In this document: piece by piece, positions 55,129 through 63,897 of the stretch
How positions within the stretch are numbered: position 1 is the stretch's first letter
How the letters are laid out: every line of letters begins with the position of its first letter
Origin: Dyadobacter linearis
GTDB taxonomy: Bacteria; Bacteroidota; Bacteroidia; Cytophagales; Spirosomataceae
Reading direction: 5' to 3'
DNA: 64,000 bases
Assembly (NCBI RefSeq): GCF_907165045.1
Contig: NZ_CAJRAU010000008.1
Span: forward strand, 1 to 64,000
Notes under the pieces: model-generated
What the model saw: only the letters and a program-made list of their open reading frames with translations
What the model was told of the DNA's origin: nothing
Database searches by the model: none
Made by a program: the position numbers and the translations under genes

Positions 55129-55239
55129 AGATGGATGTTTTCGGGACTTGACTTGTTATCGAATCGGCTGCGGACATTGCTTATATGCTCATTCGCAGGG
55201 ATTTTAGTAAACATTTTATTTGAATAATAATAAAAAATT

Positions 55240-56034
55240 ATGGATTTGCAACTAAAAGGAAAGACCGCATTTGTCAGTGGATCAACGCAGGGAATTGGTT
55301 TGGCTATTGCTCAGAATCTTGCCAAAGAAGGCGCTTCGGTGATCATCAACGGGAGGTCGCAGGACAAGGTGGATGAAGTGGTGAAAAAATTGCAGCAGGG
55401 TGTTCCCGGTGCCGAAGTTTCAGGTATTGCAGCGGATTTTTCCAAAGTAGATGAAATAAACGCATTGATCGAGAAGCTGCCGGATGTTGATATTCTGATC
55501 AATAACGCAGGGATTTTTGAACCGAAACCATTTGTGGAAATCACAGATGAAGATTGGTTTAAATTTTTTGAAGTAAATGTCATGAGCGGCGTGCGTTTGT
55601 CGCGTTACTTTTTGCCAAAAATGATCGCACAGAACTGGGGTCGGATTATTTTTATTTCCAGTGAATCTGCGGTGAATATCCCGGAAGAAATGATCCACTA
55701 CGGAACCACAAAAACGGCTCAGCTCGGCGTAAGTCGCGGTTTGGCGGAGTTGACAAAAGGTACAGATGTAACTGTCAACACGGTAATGCCCGGCCCGACG
55801 AAATCGGAAGGTGTCGCTGAGTTTGTGAAGCAACTGGCTGCGGGCAACAATTTGACTGCGGAAGAAGCTGAGAAAGATTTTTTCAAAACGGCGCGCCCGA
55901 CTTCGCTGCTTCAACGGTTTTCGTCCGTGGAAGAGGTCGCTAATCTGGTGACTTACGTGGCGAGCCCACTATCCTCGGCTACCAACGGTTCTGCATTGAA
56001 AGTAGACGGCGGCGTTGCCAAATTCATTATTTAA
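55240..56034 (+). CDS. Short-chain dehydrogenase/reductase
   Basis: A 264-residue classical SDR. Cofactor motif GSTQGIG (14-20), NNAG (88-91), catalytic Ser in ISSES (140-143), Tyr 154 and Lys 158 in YGTTK, and a family-typical PGPTKSEG. NGRS after the second strand suggests NADP(H). Substrate unknown. Its 3' end overlaps the convergent symporter gene by 8 bases. Confidence 0.93.
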   Translation: MDLQLKGKTAFVSGSTQGIGLAIAQNLAKEGASVIINGRSQDKVDEVVKKLQQGVPGAEVSGIAADFSKVDEINALIEKLPDVDILINNAGIFEPKPFVEITDEDWFKFFEVNVMSGVRLSRYFLPKMIAQNWGRIIFISSESAVNIPEEMIHYGTTKTAQLGVSRGLAELTKGTDVTVNTVMPGPTKSEGVAEFVKQLAAGNNLTAEEAEKDFFKTARPTSLLQRFSSVEEVANLVTYVASPLSSATNGSALKVDGGVAKFII

Positions 56035-57421
56035 CAGAATTTTCTGCCAGGTCTGGGTATAGTCTCGCAAAGATTATACCCAGCACCATTCCCGCCATAC
56101 TTGCCAGTAATCCGTATATCAGCGGAGGATATTCAGTATCAAAATAGCTGCAAACCAGCCAGGCAATAAGCCCGGCGATCATGGACAGAATGCAGCCAAG
56201 CTCATTCGTTTTCTTCCAATATACGCCCGCAGCAAGCGGGATAAAGAGCGAAACTAGACTGAAAGCGGAAGATTCGGCTACCAGCTCGAAGATACTTTCA
56301 CGGGTGAGCGCCATGGTAATGCAAATAGCGGTAATCACCACGATACCTATGCGGATAATGCGCAGCAGCTCCTTGTCCGTTAGTTTTGGGTTAAAGAATT
56401 TGAAAATATTCTCACCAAGTACCACAGCCGGGGCCATGATCGCGCTGCTTGTGGTGCTCAGAATAGCGGAAACAAGCGCCCCGAAAAAGAGGATCTGCAA
56501 TGGAAGTCCCATGTGCCGCAGGATCATATTCGGAATGATCATTTGTCCGTCTTCTGTTGTATTGGGATAAAGATATTGCCCGCAAAGTCCGATAAACAGC
56601 GGTAGTAGCGCAACTGTGAGGTACATAAAGGAAGACAGAAGTGAAGCTTGCACCGAGACTTTCGCCGATTTGGCCGACATAATCCTTTGAAAAACATCCT
56701 GTTGCGGAATAGAGCCCAGCCCGATCGTAATCCAGGCGGCGAAGTATTCCACGGAGCCTTTGAATGTGAAGTCGGGATAGAAACGAAAGAAACCCGGAGG
56801 AGCCTTATCGATCAGCGGCTGGAAACCGCCCACATCCTGATACAAACTCACTGCTACAATCATTAGCCCGATGATGATCATCAGCGTTTGGATAAAATCG
56901 GTGATCGAGACGGACCACATACCGCCCCAGATCGTATAAAGGATGACAACAACGGAACTGCCGATAATGCAACTCGCCAGCGACCAGCCCAATACGACTT
57001 TCAATACAATACCCATAGCGAGCAATTGCGCGGCGATCCAGCTGAAATAGGAAGGGATAATCAACAACGCAGAAAGCAGCTCTGCTTTACGCCCGTACCT
57101 GATCCTGAAAAAATCACAGAACGTGATGATGTTCATTTTATAGAACTTTCTCGCAAAGAACAAACCTACCAGCAACAGGCAAAGCGCCGCACCGAAAGGG
57201 TCTTCTATAACACCCAAAAGCCCTTTTTCAACGAATTCAGTAGGGGCGCCCAGAATGGTTTCGGAGCCAAACCACGTTGCGAAGCTGGCAGAAGCGGCGA
57301 GAACGAGCGGCAGTTTCCTGCCGGCCAATACAAAGTCTTCGGTGGAGGAAATGCGGGTGGAAGCCCAGAGTCCGATTCCCAGATTTACAAGTAAATAGGC
57401 CAGAATGGCAACAACAAGCAT
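56027..57421 (-). CDS. Sodium:solute symporter (SSS family)
   Basis: A 464-residue inner-membrane symporter with about 13 hydrophobic segments. SSS marks: STEDFVLAGRKLPLVLAASASFATWFGSETILGAP and IWGGMWSVSITDFIQTLMIIIGL. It is transcribed 21 bases after the SGNH-like gene, so it may be the last gene of the FAAL-ACP-P450-MBOAT-SGNH operon. It could import a building block for that pathway, or be a read-through neighbour; the substrate is unknown. Confidence 0.92.
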   Translation of the reverse strand: MLVVAILAYLLVNLGIGLWASTRISSTEDFVLAGRKLPLVLAASASFATWFGSETILGAPTEFVEKGLLGVIEDPFGAALCLLLVGLFFARKFYKMNIITFCDFFRIRYGRKAELLSALLIIPSYFSWIAAQLLAMGIVLKVVLGWSLASCIIGSSVVVILYTIWGGMWSVSITDFIQTLMIIIGLMIVAVSLYQDVGGFQPLIDKAPPGFFRFYPDFTFKGSVEYFAAWITIGLGSIPQQDVFQRIMSAKSAKVSVQASLLSSFMYLTVALLPLFIGLCGQYLYPNTTEDGQMIIPNMILRHMGLPLQILFFGALVSAILSTTSSAIMAPAVVLGENIFKFFNPKLTDKELLRIIRIGIVVITAICITMALTRESIFELVAESSAFSLVSLFIPLAAGVYWKKTNELGCILSMIAGLIAWLVCSYFDTEYPPLIYGLLASMAGMVLGIIFARLYPDLAENSVK

Positions 57422-57442
57422 GATGGTCGGCTTTATGGATTA

Positions 57443-58405
57443 TCAAGGTCGCTTTGATGATTCTTCCTGCAAGAACCGGGTATAAATGGCCGCTCCTTTC
57501 TGGTTCAAATGGTGCCGGTCAAACATATTCTCCGGCTCAAAAAATTCGGTAAGCAGCAGTTGTGCAGGTAACCGGATCAGGTTTTCTTCCGGCAGAAATG
57601 GCGCTACCTGCGATAAGATCTGATACTCACCTTGACTGATATTATTACCAATAAAGAAAATGACTTTTACGCCCCGCTGCTGCGCATGTGTTATCAACTT
57701 CCGGATTTTCGAGACGAAATAAGTGTTCGGCGATCCAGTGGGGCGTTTTCTAAATAAATTTGAGGTTGCAATTTTATGGCTCTGTGTGCGGTCCAGTGTT
57801 TCTGAAAGTGCTAGTGAAACAGACTGATGACCATTATCACGCAGCTCAGGATCGCCTTGAATAGGATGAGGATTGTGAACAAAAATCTTTTTTGCCACTG
57901 TAATCTGGGGTGCGATCGACAGCATTTGTAATAGGGTCGCATTAAGCCCCTTGAAAAAAGCATTTATCTTATCACTCAGGTCAATTTCGGAACAATCGGC
58001 GATCACATGCATCCTGAAAATGGCGTCAGGAATAACATCCTGCGGCTCCAATGCATGTATACCGTAATCCAATGCGCTCAGTTCAATGTAAATGGTCCGG
58101 ACTGCCGCACTTTTTGAAACAATGTCCTCAGCAATTTGAATGGAAGTTTGAGGCGAAAGACTGAATATGCCAAAGTTGTAGCTGCGTGTTTTTTGCTGGT
58201 TTAATGAATCGAATATGGCGGGATCAATGCCGAACAGGGTGCGGCTGGTACCTATGAACACAACATTGGGTTTGTAGGCTCGGCAAAGTTCGTGCCTTGC
58301 ATTTACGTCACGCCTCGGATCGGTATAAAACTGTTCAACAAGGAGTACAGCCGCCATTTTAAAGGCAAGAAGCAGTACAAGCCATGCGGAAAGTTTACCG
58401 ACCAT
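57443..58405 (-). CDS. SGNH-hydrolase-like membrane-anchored protein (DltD/AlgJ role)
   Basis: A 320-residue protein with one N-terminal membrane helix (about 7-24) and an extracytoplasmic SGNH-like domain. VFIGTSRTLFGIDP places the nucleophile Ser at 54, and MFDRHHLNQKGA near the C-terminus gives Asp 296 and His 299 in the DxxH triad. The middle SGNH blocks are weak, as in DltD and in AlgJ/AlgX-type partners of MBOAT acyltransferases. It starts 2 bases after the MBOAT gene stop. I infer that it passes the acyl group from the MBOAT to the final acceptor. Confidence 0.8.
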   Translation of the reverse strand: MVGKLSAWLVLLLAFKMAAVLLVEQFYTDPRRDVNARHELCRAYKPNVVFIGTSRTLFGIDPAIFDSLNQQKTRSYNFGIFSLSPQTSIQIAEDIVSKSAAVRTIYIELSALDYGIHALEPQDVIPDAIFRMHVIADCSEIDLSDKINAFFKGLNATLLQMLSIAPQITVAKKIFVHNPHPIQGDPELRDNGHQSVSLALSETLDRTQSHKIATSNLFRKRPTGSPNTYFVSKIRKLITHAQQRGVKVIFFIGNNISQGEYQILSQVAPFLPEENLIRLPAQLLLTEFFEPENMFDRHHLNQKGAAIYTRFLQEESSKRP

Positions 58406-58407
58406 TT

Positions 58408-59817
58408 TTAAAATTGTATATAATAAAAATTACCTACGTTGGGGTTGCCAAATAGCAGCACAAGTTGCACCAGCAACAATAAAGCTAGCCTTCGATGCAC
58501 CGGTGTCTTTTTTTGCAAATAAGTAGCAATATCTTCCTTTTCACCCATTTGGTAATTAAAAAGGTCCATAACGAGGAACAATGCAATTGTTAAAAGCAAA
58601 CTTGACTTGCTCAACGAGGTAGCGCCCGACGAAATGCCGAACATACTGCTGTAAAGTTTCAGCCCGTTGCTCAGTTCCGCGGCGCGAAACCAGCCCATGA
58701 TCAGCGTGCCTGTGAGCAGCCGTACCACCACGCGGCTCACATAATGTACCTGGGAGCCGATCGGCAAACCAAATCTGGGATAAAATTTTTGCCAGAAATG
58801 CTTCGTCCGCATTTCAAAGTTAATGTAAGCCCATTGCAGCGCGCCCCAAATTACAAACGACCAGCTAGGCCCGTGCCACAAACCGGTAATGACAAACGTG
58901 ACAAGCCGGTTGATTTCGAGCCGCTTTTTGTTGGTAACGCCTTTACTGATGTTGAAAAAAACGTAGTCGCGGAACCAGGAAGTAACGGTAATGTTCCAGG
59001 AATTCCATGATTCGGTGCGCGACGGACTAAAATAATAGCGGTTTGAAAAGTTTCGGCTGAGTCTGATCCCTAGTAACCTGGCTGAGCCCATTGCGATGTC
59101 GCAGTAACCTGAAAAATCGCAATAAAGTTGAACGGAAAAAAGCAGGATCGCCAATGTTACGGAGAGGCCGTTATAGTTGACAGGATCGTCAAATACGGGG
59201 TTACTAGTGCCGGAGAGTCTCGACGCAAGTACTAATTTTTTAAATAAACCCCAGATAATGAAATAAATGCCAGCTTTGATATCGTCTGCGCGATACGAAA
59301 CAGGATTTCGAAGTTGTGGCAGCAATTGCCGCGCACGTTCCAACGGGCCTGCCAGCATAGTTGGAAAAAAACCCAGGTACAACGCCAGGTAACCCCAGTG
59401 CTGCTCGGGTTTGATGTACTTTCTATTAATATCAGTGAGATAGCCGATGATCAGGAAAGTATAATAAGAAATACCAATGGGCGCGAGCCAATTAAGGGCA
59501 ACTGCGGAGTAAGAATTACTAACGGGAATAAGGTATTTGAAAAAAAGCAGGGGCGAGAGGCAAACAATTACCGAAAAGGTTAGAACGGTTTTCCGGCGCT
59601 GTTTTGAATGCAGCGGATTTCCCAGGTATTTTCCTGCAAAGTAGCCTATCGTAACAAGAACAATCCAAACAAGCACATACCAGCCACTCCAGCTAATATT
59701 GAAAAGGATACTAAGCGCAAGCAGCAGTATCCATTTGCGGGTATTGGGCGTCCAGTAATAGGCTGGGACAACCAGCAGCAGAAAGAGGAAGTAAGTAAAG
59801 TCGGTAAATTTTAGCAT
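58408..59817 (-). CDS. MBOAT-family O-acyltransferase (DltB/AlgI-like)
   Basis: A 469-residue polytopic membrane acyltransferase. The catalytic His is His 315 in VITGLWHGPSWSFVIWGALQW, with upstream MBOAT marks PLERARQLLPQL and FSVQLYCDFSGYCDIAMGSARLLGI and RNFSNRYYFSPSRTESWNSWNIT. Proteins of this type take an acyl group from a cytoplasmic donor and deliver it across the membrane to a partner. AlgI uses acetyl donors and DltB a D-Ala-loaded carrier; here an acyl carrier protein and a fatty acyl-AMP ligase are in the same operon, so the donor may be acyl-ACP. Confidence 0.93.
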   Translation of the reverse strand: MLKFTDFTYFLFLLLVVPAYYWTPNTRKWILLLALSILFNISWSGWYVLVWIVLVTIGYFAGKYLGNPLHSKQRRKTVLTFSVIVCLSPLLFFKYLIPVSNSYSAVALNWLAPIGISYYTFLIIGYLTDINRKYIKPEQHWGYLALYLGFFPTMLAGPLERARQLLPQLRNPVSYRADDIKAGIYFIIWGLFKKLVLASRLSGTSNPVFDDPVNYNGLSVTLAILLFSVQLYCDFSGYCDIAMGSARLLGIRLSRNFSNRYYFSPSRTESWNSWNITVTSWFRDYVFFNISKGVTNKKRLEINRLVTFVITGLWHGPSWSFVIWGALQWAYINFEMRTKHFWQKFYPRFGLPIGSQVHYVSRVVVRLLTGTLIMGWFRAAELSNGLKLYSSMFGISSGATSLSKSSLLLTIALFLVMDLFNYQMGEKEDIATYLQKKTPVHRRLALLLLVQLVLLFGNPNVGNFYYIQF

Positions 59818-59824
59818 TATGCCC

Positions 59825-61018
59825 CTATCTTAATAACACCGGCAGGCTTCTATACCCGCGGAAAAATACTTTGGTGTCCCATTCACAGAGCTTTGCAGGG
59901 TTTAAGCGGATACTTGGAAAGGCTGACATAAACGCCGGTAGGAATTTCTGCATTTCAAATCGGGAAAGTCGGGCACCGACACAATGGTGTATACCGAAAC
60001 CAAAGCCAATATGAGGATTTGGTTTCCGGGTAGGCATAAATGTATCAGGGTCTTGAAAAACGGCCGGGTCACGATTGGCTGAGGCAATTCCGACGAGCAC
60101 TGTTTTACCTTTATTCAGTGACAGGCCTTCAAACTCCATTGCCTGATGAATCTGCCTGGGAATCCAGTTGACGGGACTGACAAAACGGATCAGTTCTTCT
60201 ACCGCTATCGCACATTCCATATGCGAATTCCAGTTGATTTCCTTGTCTTTATTATCGATTAATGTGGCAATGCTTCTGGTGAGCAAGAGGGTAGTAGTTT
60301 CGGTAGCCGCATTCACCAGGAATTCCCATGTACTGATCAGCTCGTGGATACGGGAAGTGCCCATTATCTCGTTCATTTCCAGGAGAAGGCTGCGGGTCAG
60401 GTCTTTTTCGTGGCGACTAAGTGTTTGGGAGAGATAGCTGGTGAACTGTCTAGACATATTCGCACATTCCAGCAGGTCTTTCACTGAAAGCGTTTTTTCA
60501 AATATCAGTGTGATCACATAAGAGAATTTCTGGATAAAATCGTAATCAGAGCTTTCCAGATTTATGATCTTGCTGATAATTAAAAAACTGAATTTTCTTG
60601 CAATTTCAACCAGATCAGCTTCTTGCCTGTCACCATAGATATTCAAGACTTCTTGTATTGCGTTGCGTGTTATTTTTTCATAATCCGCTTCGTAAAACTT
60701 TTTGTTTACAAACCGACGATGCTCAGCATGCCGGTCACCGTTCATAAACAAAAGCCAGTACCGGAGGCTTTCGCCGAATTCGAGGAGGGCAGGATCGTTG
60801 TTCGCGATGGCCGATACGATCCGGAAACGCTCGGTAAAGTCGAAATTCCTGAAGTTCTCAGAATCTGAGAAAACCCGCTTGACATTCTTGTAATCCATGA
60901 CGACCAGATCTCCAAACATATTAAGATGAACCGGGTTGGATTGTCGCATACTTCCGATCAGCTCTGAGTAGTTTTGGCTGATCTCATTTTGTGACGACCA
61001 AATAGTCGTTGCGGACAT
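59825..61018 (-). CDS. Cytochrome P450
   Basis: A 397-residue soluble P450. Haem-binding loop GFGFGIHHCVGARL with Cys 346; ExxR in VEELIRF; I-helix VNAATETTTLL, with the usual acid-alcohol pair (E-T). It has no membrane anchor, as for bacterial P450s that need separate ferredoxin partners (none nearby). It lies between the ACP and the MBOAT genes, 53 and 7 bases away. P450s acting on carrier-bound acyl or aminoacyl chains are known (P450 BioI; NRPS-linked enzymes), so I infer hydroxylation or another oxidation of the ACP-bound fatty acid. Confidence 0.95.
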   Translation of the reverse strand: MSATTIWSSQNEISQNYSELIGSMRQSNPVHLNMFGDLVVMDYKNVKRVFSDSENFRNFDFTERFRIVSAIANNDPALLEFGESLRYWLLFMNGDRHAEHRRFVNKKFYEADYEKITRNAIQEVLNIYGDRQEADLVEIARKFSFLIISKIINLESSDYDFIQKFSYVITLIFEKTLSVKDLLECANMSRQFTSYLSQTLSRHEKDLTRSLLLEMNEIMGTSRIHELISTWEFLVNAATETTTLLLTRSIATLIDNKDKEINWNSHMECAIAVEELIRFVSPVNWIPRQIHQAMEFEGLSLNKGKTVLVGIASANRDPAVFQDPDTFMPTRKPNPHIGFGFGIHHCVGARLSRFEMQKFLPAFMSAFPSIRLNPAKLCEWDTKVFFRGYRSLPVLLR

Positions 61019-61071
61019 AAATTCCTTATTTATGAACTATTGAGTAAGTATTTAAAAAGCAGCAATATATG

Positions 61072-61320
61072 CTAAACTTCTTGATTCTCTAATATCCACT
61101 GGGTTGTAGCAGCGATCGTTCCCATTTCCCAGAAGATGGACGGGCTGAGCTCCATTCCCAACCACTCTTCTAAGTCGGCCGTGATGTTAACCAAAACAAG
61201 TGAGTCCAGCCGGAAATTGGCGATATTTGCATCCGGTAATACCTGCGCGGGATCCATTTCGGCATGGAGGGCAATATTGTGGATAATCCATCCGGAAATT
61301 TCGGTAAACGTTTTATTCAT
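61072..61320 (-). CDS. Acyl carrier protein
   Basis: An 82-residue carrier protein with the phosphopantetheine site in FRLDSLVLVNI (Ser 40). The rest, helix I (residues 5-19) and SPSIFWEMGTIAATTQWI helices III-IV, fits a stand-alone PP-binding domain. It is unlike the housekeeping AcpP (less acidic, no EVIMALEEEF). It overlaps the FAAL gene by four bases, so it is probably the acceptor for the FAAL product. Confidence 0.93.
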   Translation of the reverse strand: MNKTFTEISGWIIHNIALHAEMDPAQVLPDANIANFRLDSLVLVNITADLEEWLGMELSPSIFWEMGTIAATTQWILENQEV

Positions 61321-62981
61321 GATAGTAATTCGAGGTTTTGGTCAAAACTACCAAATATTTCTTTGGCATGAAGCCTTTGAATTTTTCCGCTGGAAGTCCT
61401 AGGGAGCTTGCCCGTCGGAATCAGTAGGATCTTATACGGGATCAATCCGAATGCAAGTCCGACACTGTGTGCGACAGTATTCTTTATCTGATCCATATCT
61501 TCTCCTGGTTGCACTATACGTTTTACTTCTGTTACAATCACAAGCGACTCGCCGAGTTCGGTATTGACGGAGAAGGCAGCAGCTGCATTTGGCTGAACAT
61601 TCGTGTGGCATTCACTAACAACTTCCTCAATATCCTGCGGATAGTAATTTACTCCCCGAATGATAATCAGTTCCTTGGTACGCCCGGTAATGTAAAGTTG
61701 CCCATTTTCCATAAATCCCAAATCTCCCGTTCTTAGATAGGGTCCCGCGCCATCGCTGGTATATGCATGAAAAGTAGCTTCCGTAGCTTCCGGGTTCTTC
61801 CAGTATCCCAATGCAACGCCAGCGTTTTTCACCCATATTTCTCCAATTTGGGACGATGGCAATGCATTCTTCTCTTCTGACGCAACGATGACTACTTCCG
61901 TAAGCTCCACAGGCGGCCCGCAGGCGACTACCTCTTTGGAATTATCAGCTGTTTTGTGATAAACCATCGGTGTTCCATTCAAATGTAAGCTCACGGCCAG
62001 CGTAGCTTCGGCAAGTCCGTAGGCGGGTACCAGGCTGTTGCGCCGGAATCCAGTGACTTTCATGGTTTCAGCAAATCTTTCCAGGCTGGATATGCGTATC
62101 GGTTCTGCACCTACATACAATACCCGCAAAGAGCTTAAATCCAGCGTGGCAAGCTGTTCACCTGATATTCTGGCGTCACAATGATCAAGTCCGAAACCCG
62201 GCCCGCCACAAAACCCGGCCTGGTAGTTACTGATAGCTTGAAGAAATAAGAATGGCTTGGTAATGAAAAGCAGGGGGGAAAGGACAATGCCGGTTCCTCC
62301 TGTGTACAACGGGGATAAAAGCCCGTCAACTAATCCCATATCATGGTAATGCGGCAGCCAGGTCACCGAAACATCAGCTGCCGTTCTTCCAAAGCAATTA
62401 TCGATAGCACTCAGGTTAGCAACCAGGTTAGTGTGGCTAATCATAACCCCCTTTGGAAGGCTTGTAGAGCCGGAAGTATATTGCAGGTATGCCGTTTGAT
62501 GCGGATCGATGTCTGGAATATAGTTGCCGGCAGGCGTGGGATCAAAAGATACTTCGTCTGTAAACAACCAATTGATAGTGTAATCCTGTAATGCTTTTAC
62601 GGCATCATTTTGCCTTTGAAAAAGCATTCTAAATGTCTTCCTGTTGGTGATGATCGCTGATGCTGCACAATCGCGAATAATATTGAGGATGCGCTGAATA
62701 CCAGATTCCGAGTAGCCAACAGGGCAAGGTACGGCAATAAGCTTTGCTTGCAGTGAAGCCAGAAAGAAGCGAATAAAGGCGGCTTCTGCCGGAAGTAAAA
62801 TCAGCAAGCGTGCGCCCGGCTTATATCGTGTGGATAGCCCGGCCGAGATCGCGTTTACCTGCTGACTTAGTTTGCTGTAAAGTATTTGCTCGGTTAACTC
62901 ACCATCCTTACCTAAAAAGCCGTAAGCCAGCTTATCGGGATACAGGTTAGAATTTGATTCAAGTATATTGAGTATATGCAT
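61317..62981 (-). CDS. Fatty acyl-AMP ligase (FAAL)
   Basis: A 554-residue ANL-superfamily enzyme. Phosphate loop YTSGSTSLPKGV at 168-179; TWLPHYHDMGLVDGLLSPLYTGG (207-229) and FLFLQAISNYQAGFCGGPGFGLDHC (244-268) are FAAL hallmarks that differ from acyl-CoA ligases; YLRTGDLGFM and the catalytic Lys 533 in SSGKIQRL complete it. FAALs make acyl-AMP and pass the chain to a carrier protein, not to CoA. It is the first gene of the six-gene minus-strand run 62981-56027. Confidence 0.94.
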   Translation of the reverse strand: MHILNILESNSNLYPDKLAYGFLGKDGELTEQILYSKLSQQVNAISAGLSTRYKPGARLLILLPAEAAFIRFFLASLQAKLIAVPCPVGYSESGIQRILNIIRDCAASAIITNRKTFRMLFQRQNDAVKALQDYTINWLFTDEVSFDPTPAGNYIPDIDPHQTAYLQYTSGSTSLPKGVMISHTNLVANLSAIDNCFGRTAADVSVTWLPHYHDMGLVDGLLSPLYTGGTGIVLSPLLFITKPFLFLQAISNYQAGFCGGPGFGLDHCDARISGEQLATLDLSSLRVLYVGAEPIRISSLERFAETMKVTGFRRNSLVPAYGLAEATLAVSLHLNGTPMVYHKTADNSKEVVACGPPVELTEVVIVASEEKNALPSSQIGEIWVKNAGVALGYWKNPEATEATFHAYTSDGAGPYLRTGDLGFMENGQLYITGRTKELIIIRGVNYYPQDIEEVVSECHTNVQPNAAAAFSVNTELGESLVIVTEVKRIVQPGEDMDQIKNTVAHSVGLAFGLIPYKILLIPTGKLPRTSSGKIQRLHAKEIFGSFDQNLELLS

Positions 62982-63056
62982 AAAAAAATAACAGGCCGAA
63001 AGCGAGAAGTTGACTCCGCCTTTGGGCCTATTTAATTAAAGCTTAAAATGTTTACG

Positions 63057-63356
63057 TCATCTCGGTACCCTGGACCTGTTTCCATGACCGTAATGGTTGC
63101 CCCGATTATACTGACGTCTGTATACTTTATCATTTTGACGGCTTGGTCTGTAGCGGTCCGCATGAATCACCCGGCGATGCGGCTTCGCAACCACTACCCG
63201 CGGCGGAGGAGCCGGGGCGCGGTAATAATACCGATGCCCGTGCCTGTAACCATAATCATAGCCAGGGTTGTATGACGCACGGTATGTACAGGATGAAATG
63301 CTGATTGCTGCGATAATCGTTATAATTACCGACAACATGACTCTGTTTGCTCTCAT
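63057..63356 (-). CDS. Small basic Tyr/Arg/His-rich lipoprotein
   Basis: A 99-residue protein. ATG 63356 gives a signal with lipobox SISSC (MRANRVMLSVIITIIAA). The mature part is low-complexity: YDYGYRHGHRYYYRAPAPPPR then an Arg/His/Asn-rich tail (YRRQYNRGNHYGHGNRSR). No family can be named. It ends 75 bases upstream of the FAAL gene on the same strand, but its composition gives no functional link. Confidence 0.65.
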   Translation of the reverse strand: MRANRVMLSVIITIIAAISISSCTYRASYNPGYDYGYRHGHRYYYRAPAPPPRVVVAKPHRRVIHADRYRPSRQNDKVYRRQYNRGNHYGHGNRSRVPR

Positions 63357-63443
63357 GGTTTCGTTCGTTTTGTGCTTCTTATAAAACGATCCCGCCGTGG
63401 GAATAGTGCCATCAGGCACCTGGCAAACGTGTTGTCGGATAAG

Positions 63444-63542
63444 TTATCCACAGTGTAGAAACTTGTAAGTGCAGGTTAATACACTGTAAATTCGGTTCGT
63501 GTGGACTTGTTAACAGGTTATCCACAGTGGTAGTGTGGATAA
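63444..63542. other. Cluster of three perfect DnaA boxes, candidate oriC or DnaA-binding site
   Basis: TTATCCACA occurs at 63444-63452 (+) and 63518-63526 (+), and its reverse complement TGTGGATAA at 63534-63542 (-). Boxes 2 and 3 form a 10-bp-arm inverted repeat with a 7-base loop (63517-63543). GTTAAC palindromes lie beside them at 63509 and 63546, and a near-match TGTGGACTT at 63500. All are in the 212-base gap 63357-63568. dnaA itself is not in the window, but in many Bacteroidota it is not beside oriC. Confidence 0.55.
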
Positions 63543-63568
63543 CTTGTTAACAAATATTAGCAAGTGAA

Positions 63569-63868
63569 TTATGCTTCTACATCGTAGATCAGCACCTTTT
63601 CCCAGAGGTGTGCATTCTCGTCGACAAACTTCTTGTGAAGTGGGTGAACCTGGTATACATCGTGCGCTGCTTCATCTGCAAAAACGAGGATTTCAGCAAA
63701 ATCATAAGTGGCGTCGATTACCGGGCGGCGCGTTGCTGCCGGGGTACCTATGTAAACTGATTCAATGGATTCAATGGCTTCGAGGGATTTAATTCCGGCC
63801 AGTAGCTGCTCGCGCGCTTCTGCATTATCCTTCTCTTTTAACCAAAAAAAGACATTATGTACAAACAT
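63569..63868 (-). CDS. Dabb-domain (stress-responsive alpha/beta barrel) protein
   Basis: A 99-residue single-domain protein of the Dabb family (dimeric alpha-beta barrel): FVHNVFFWLKEKDNAEAREQLLAGIKSLEAI then YDFAEILVFADEAAHDVYQVHPLHKKFV. Function of bacterial members is mostly unknown. It lies between the candidate DnaA-box region and a histidine kinase gene and is probably transcribed alone. Confidence 0.92.
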   Translation of the reverse strand: MFVHNVFFWLKEKDNAEAREQLLAGIKSLEAIESIESVYIGTPAATRRPVIDATYDFAEILVFADEAAHDVYQVHPLHKKFVDENAHLWEKVLIYDVEA

Positions 63869-63897
63869 GGATGGTGGTTTTATAGGTTTTAAAATGC

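Noticed and set aside
63517-63543. Inverted repeat as a terminator for the Dabb gene
   Set aside because: No T run follows the stem on the minus strand, and each arm is a perfect DnaA box, which explains the symmetry better.
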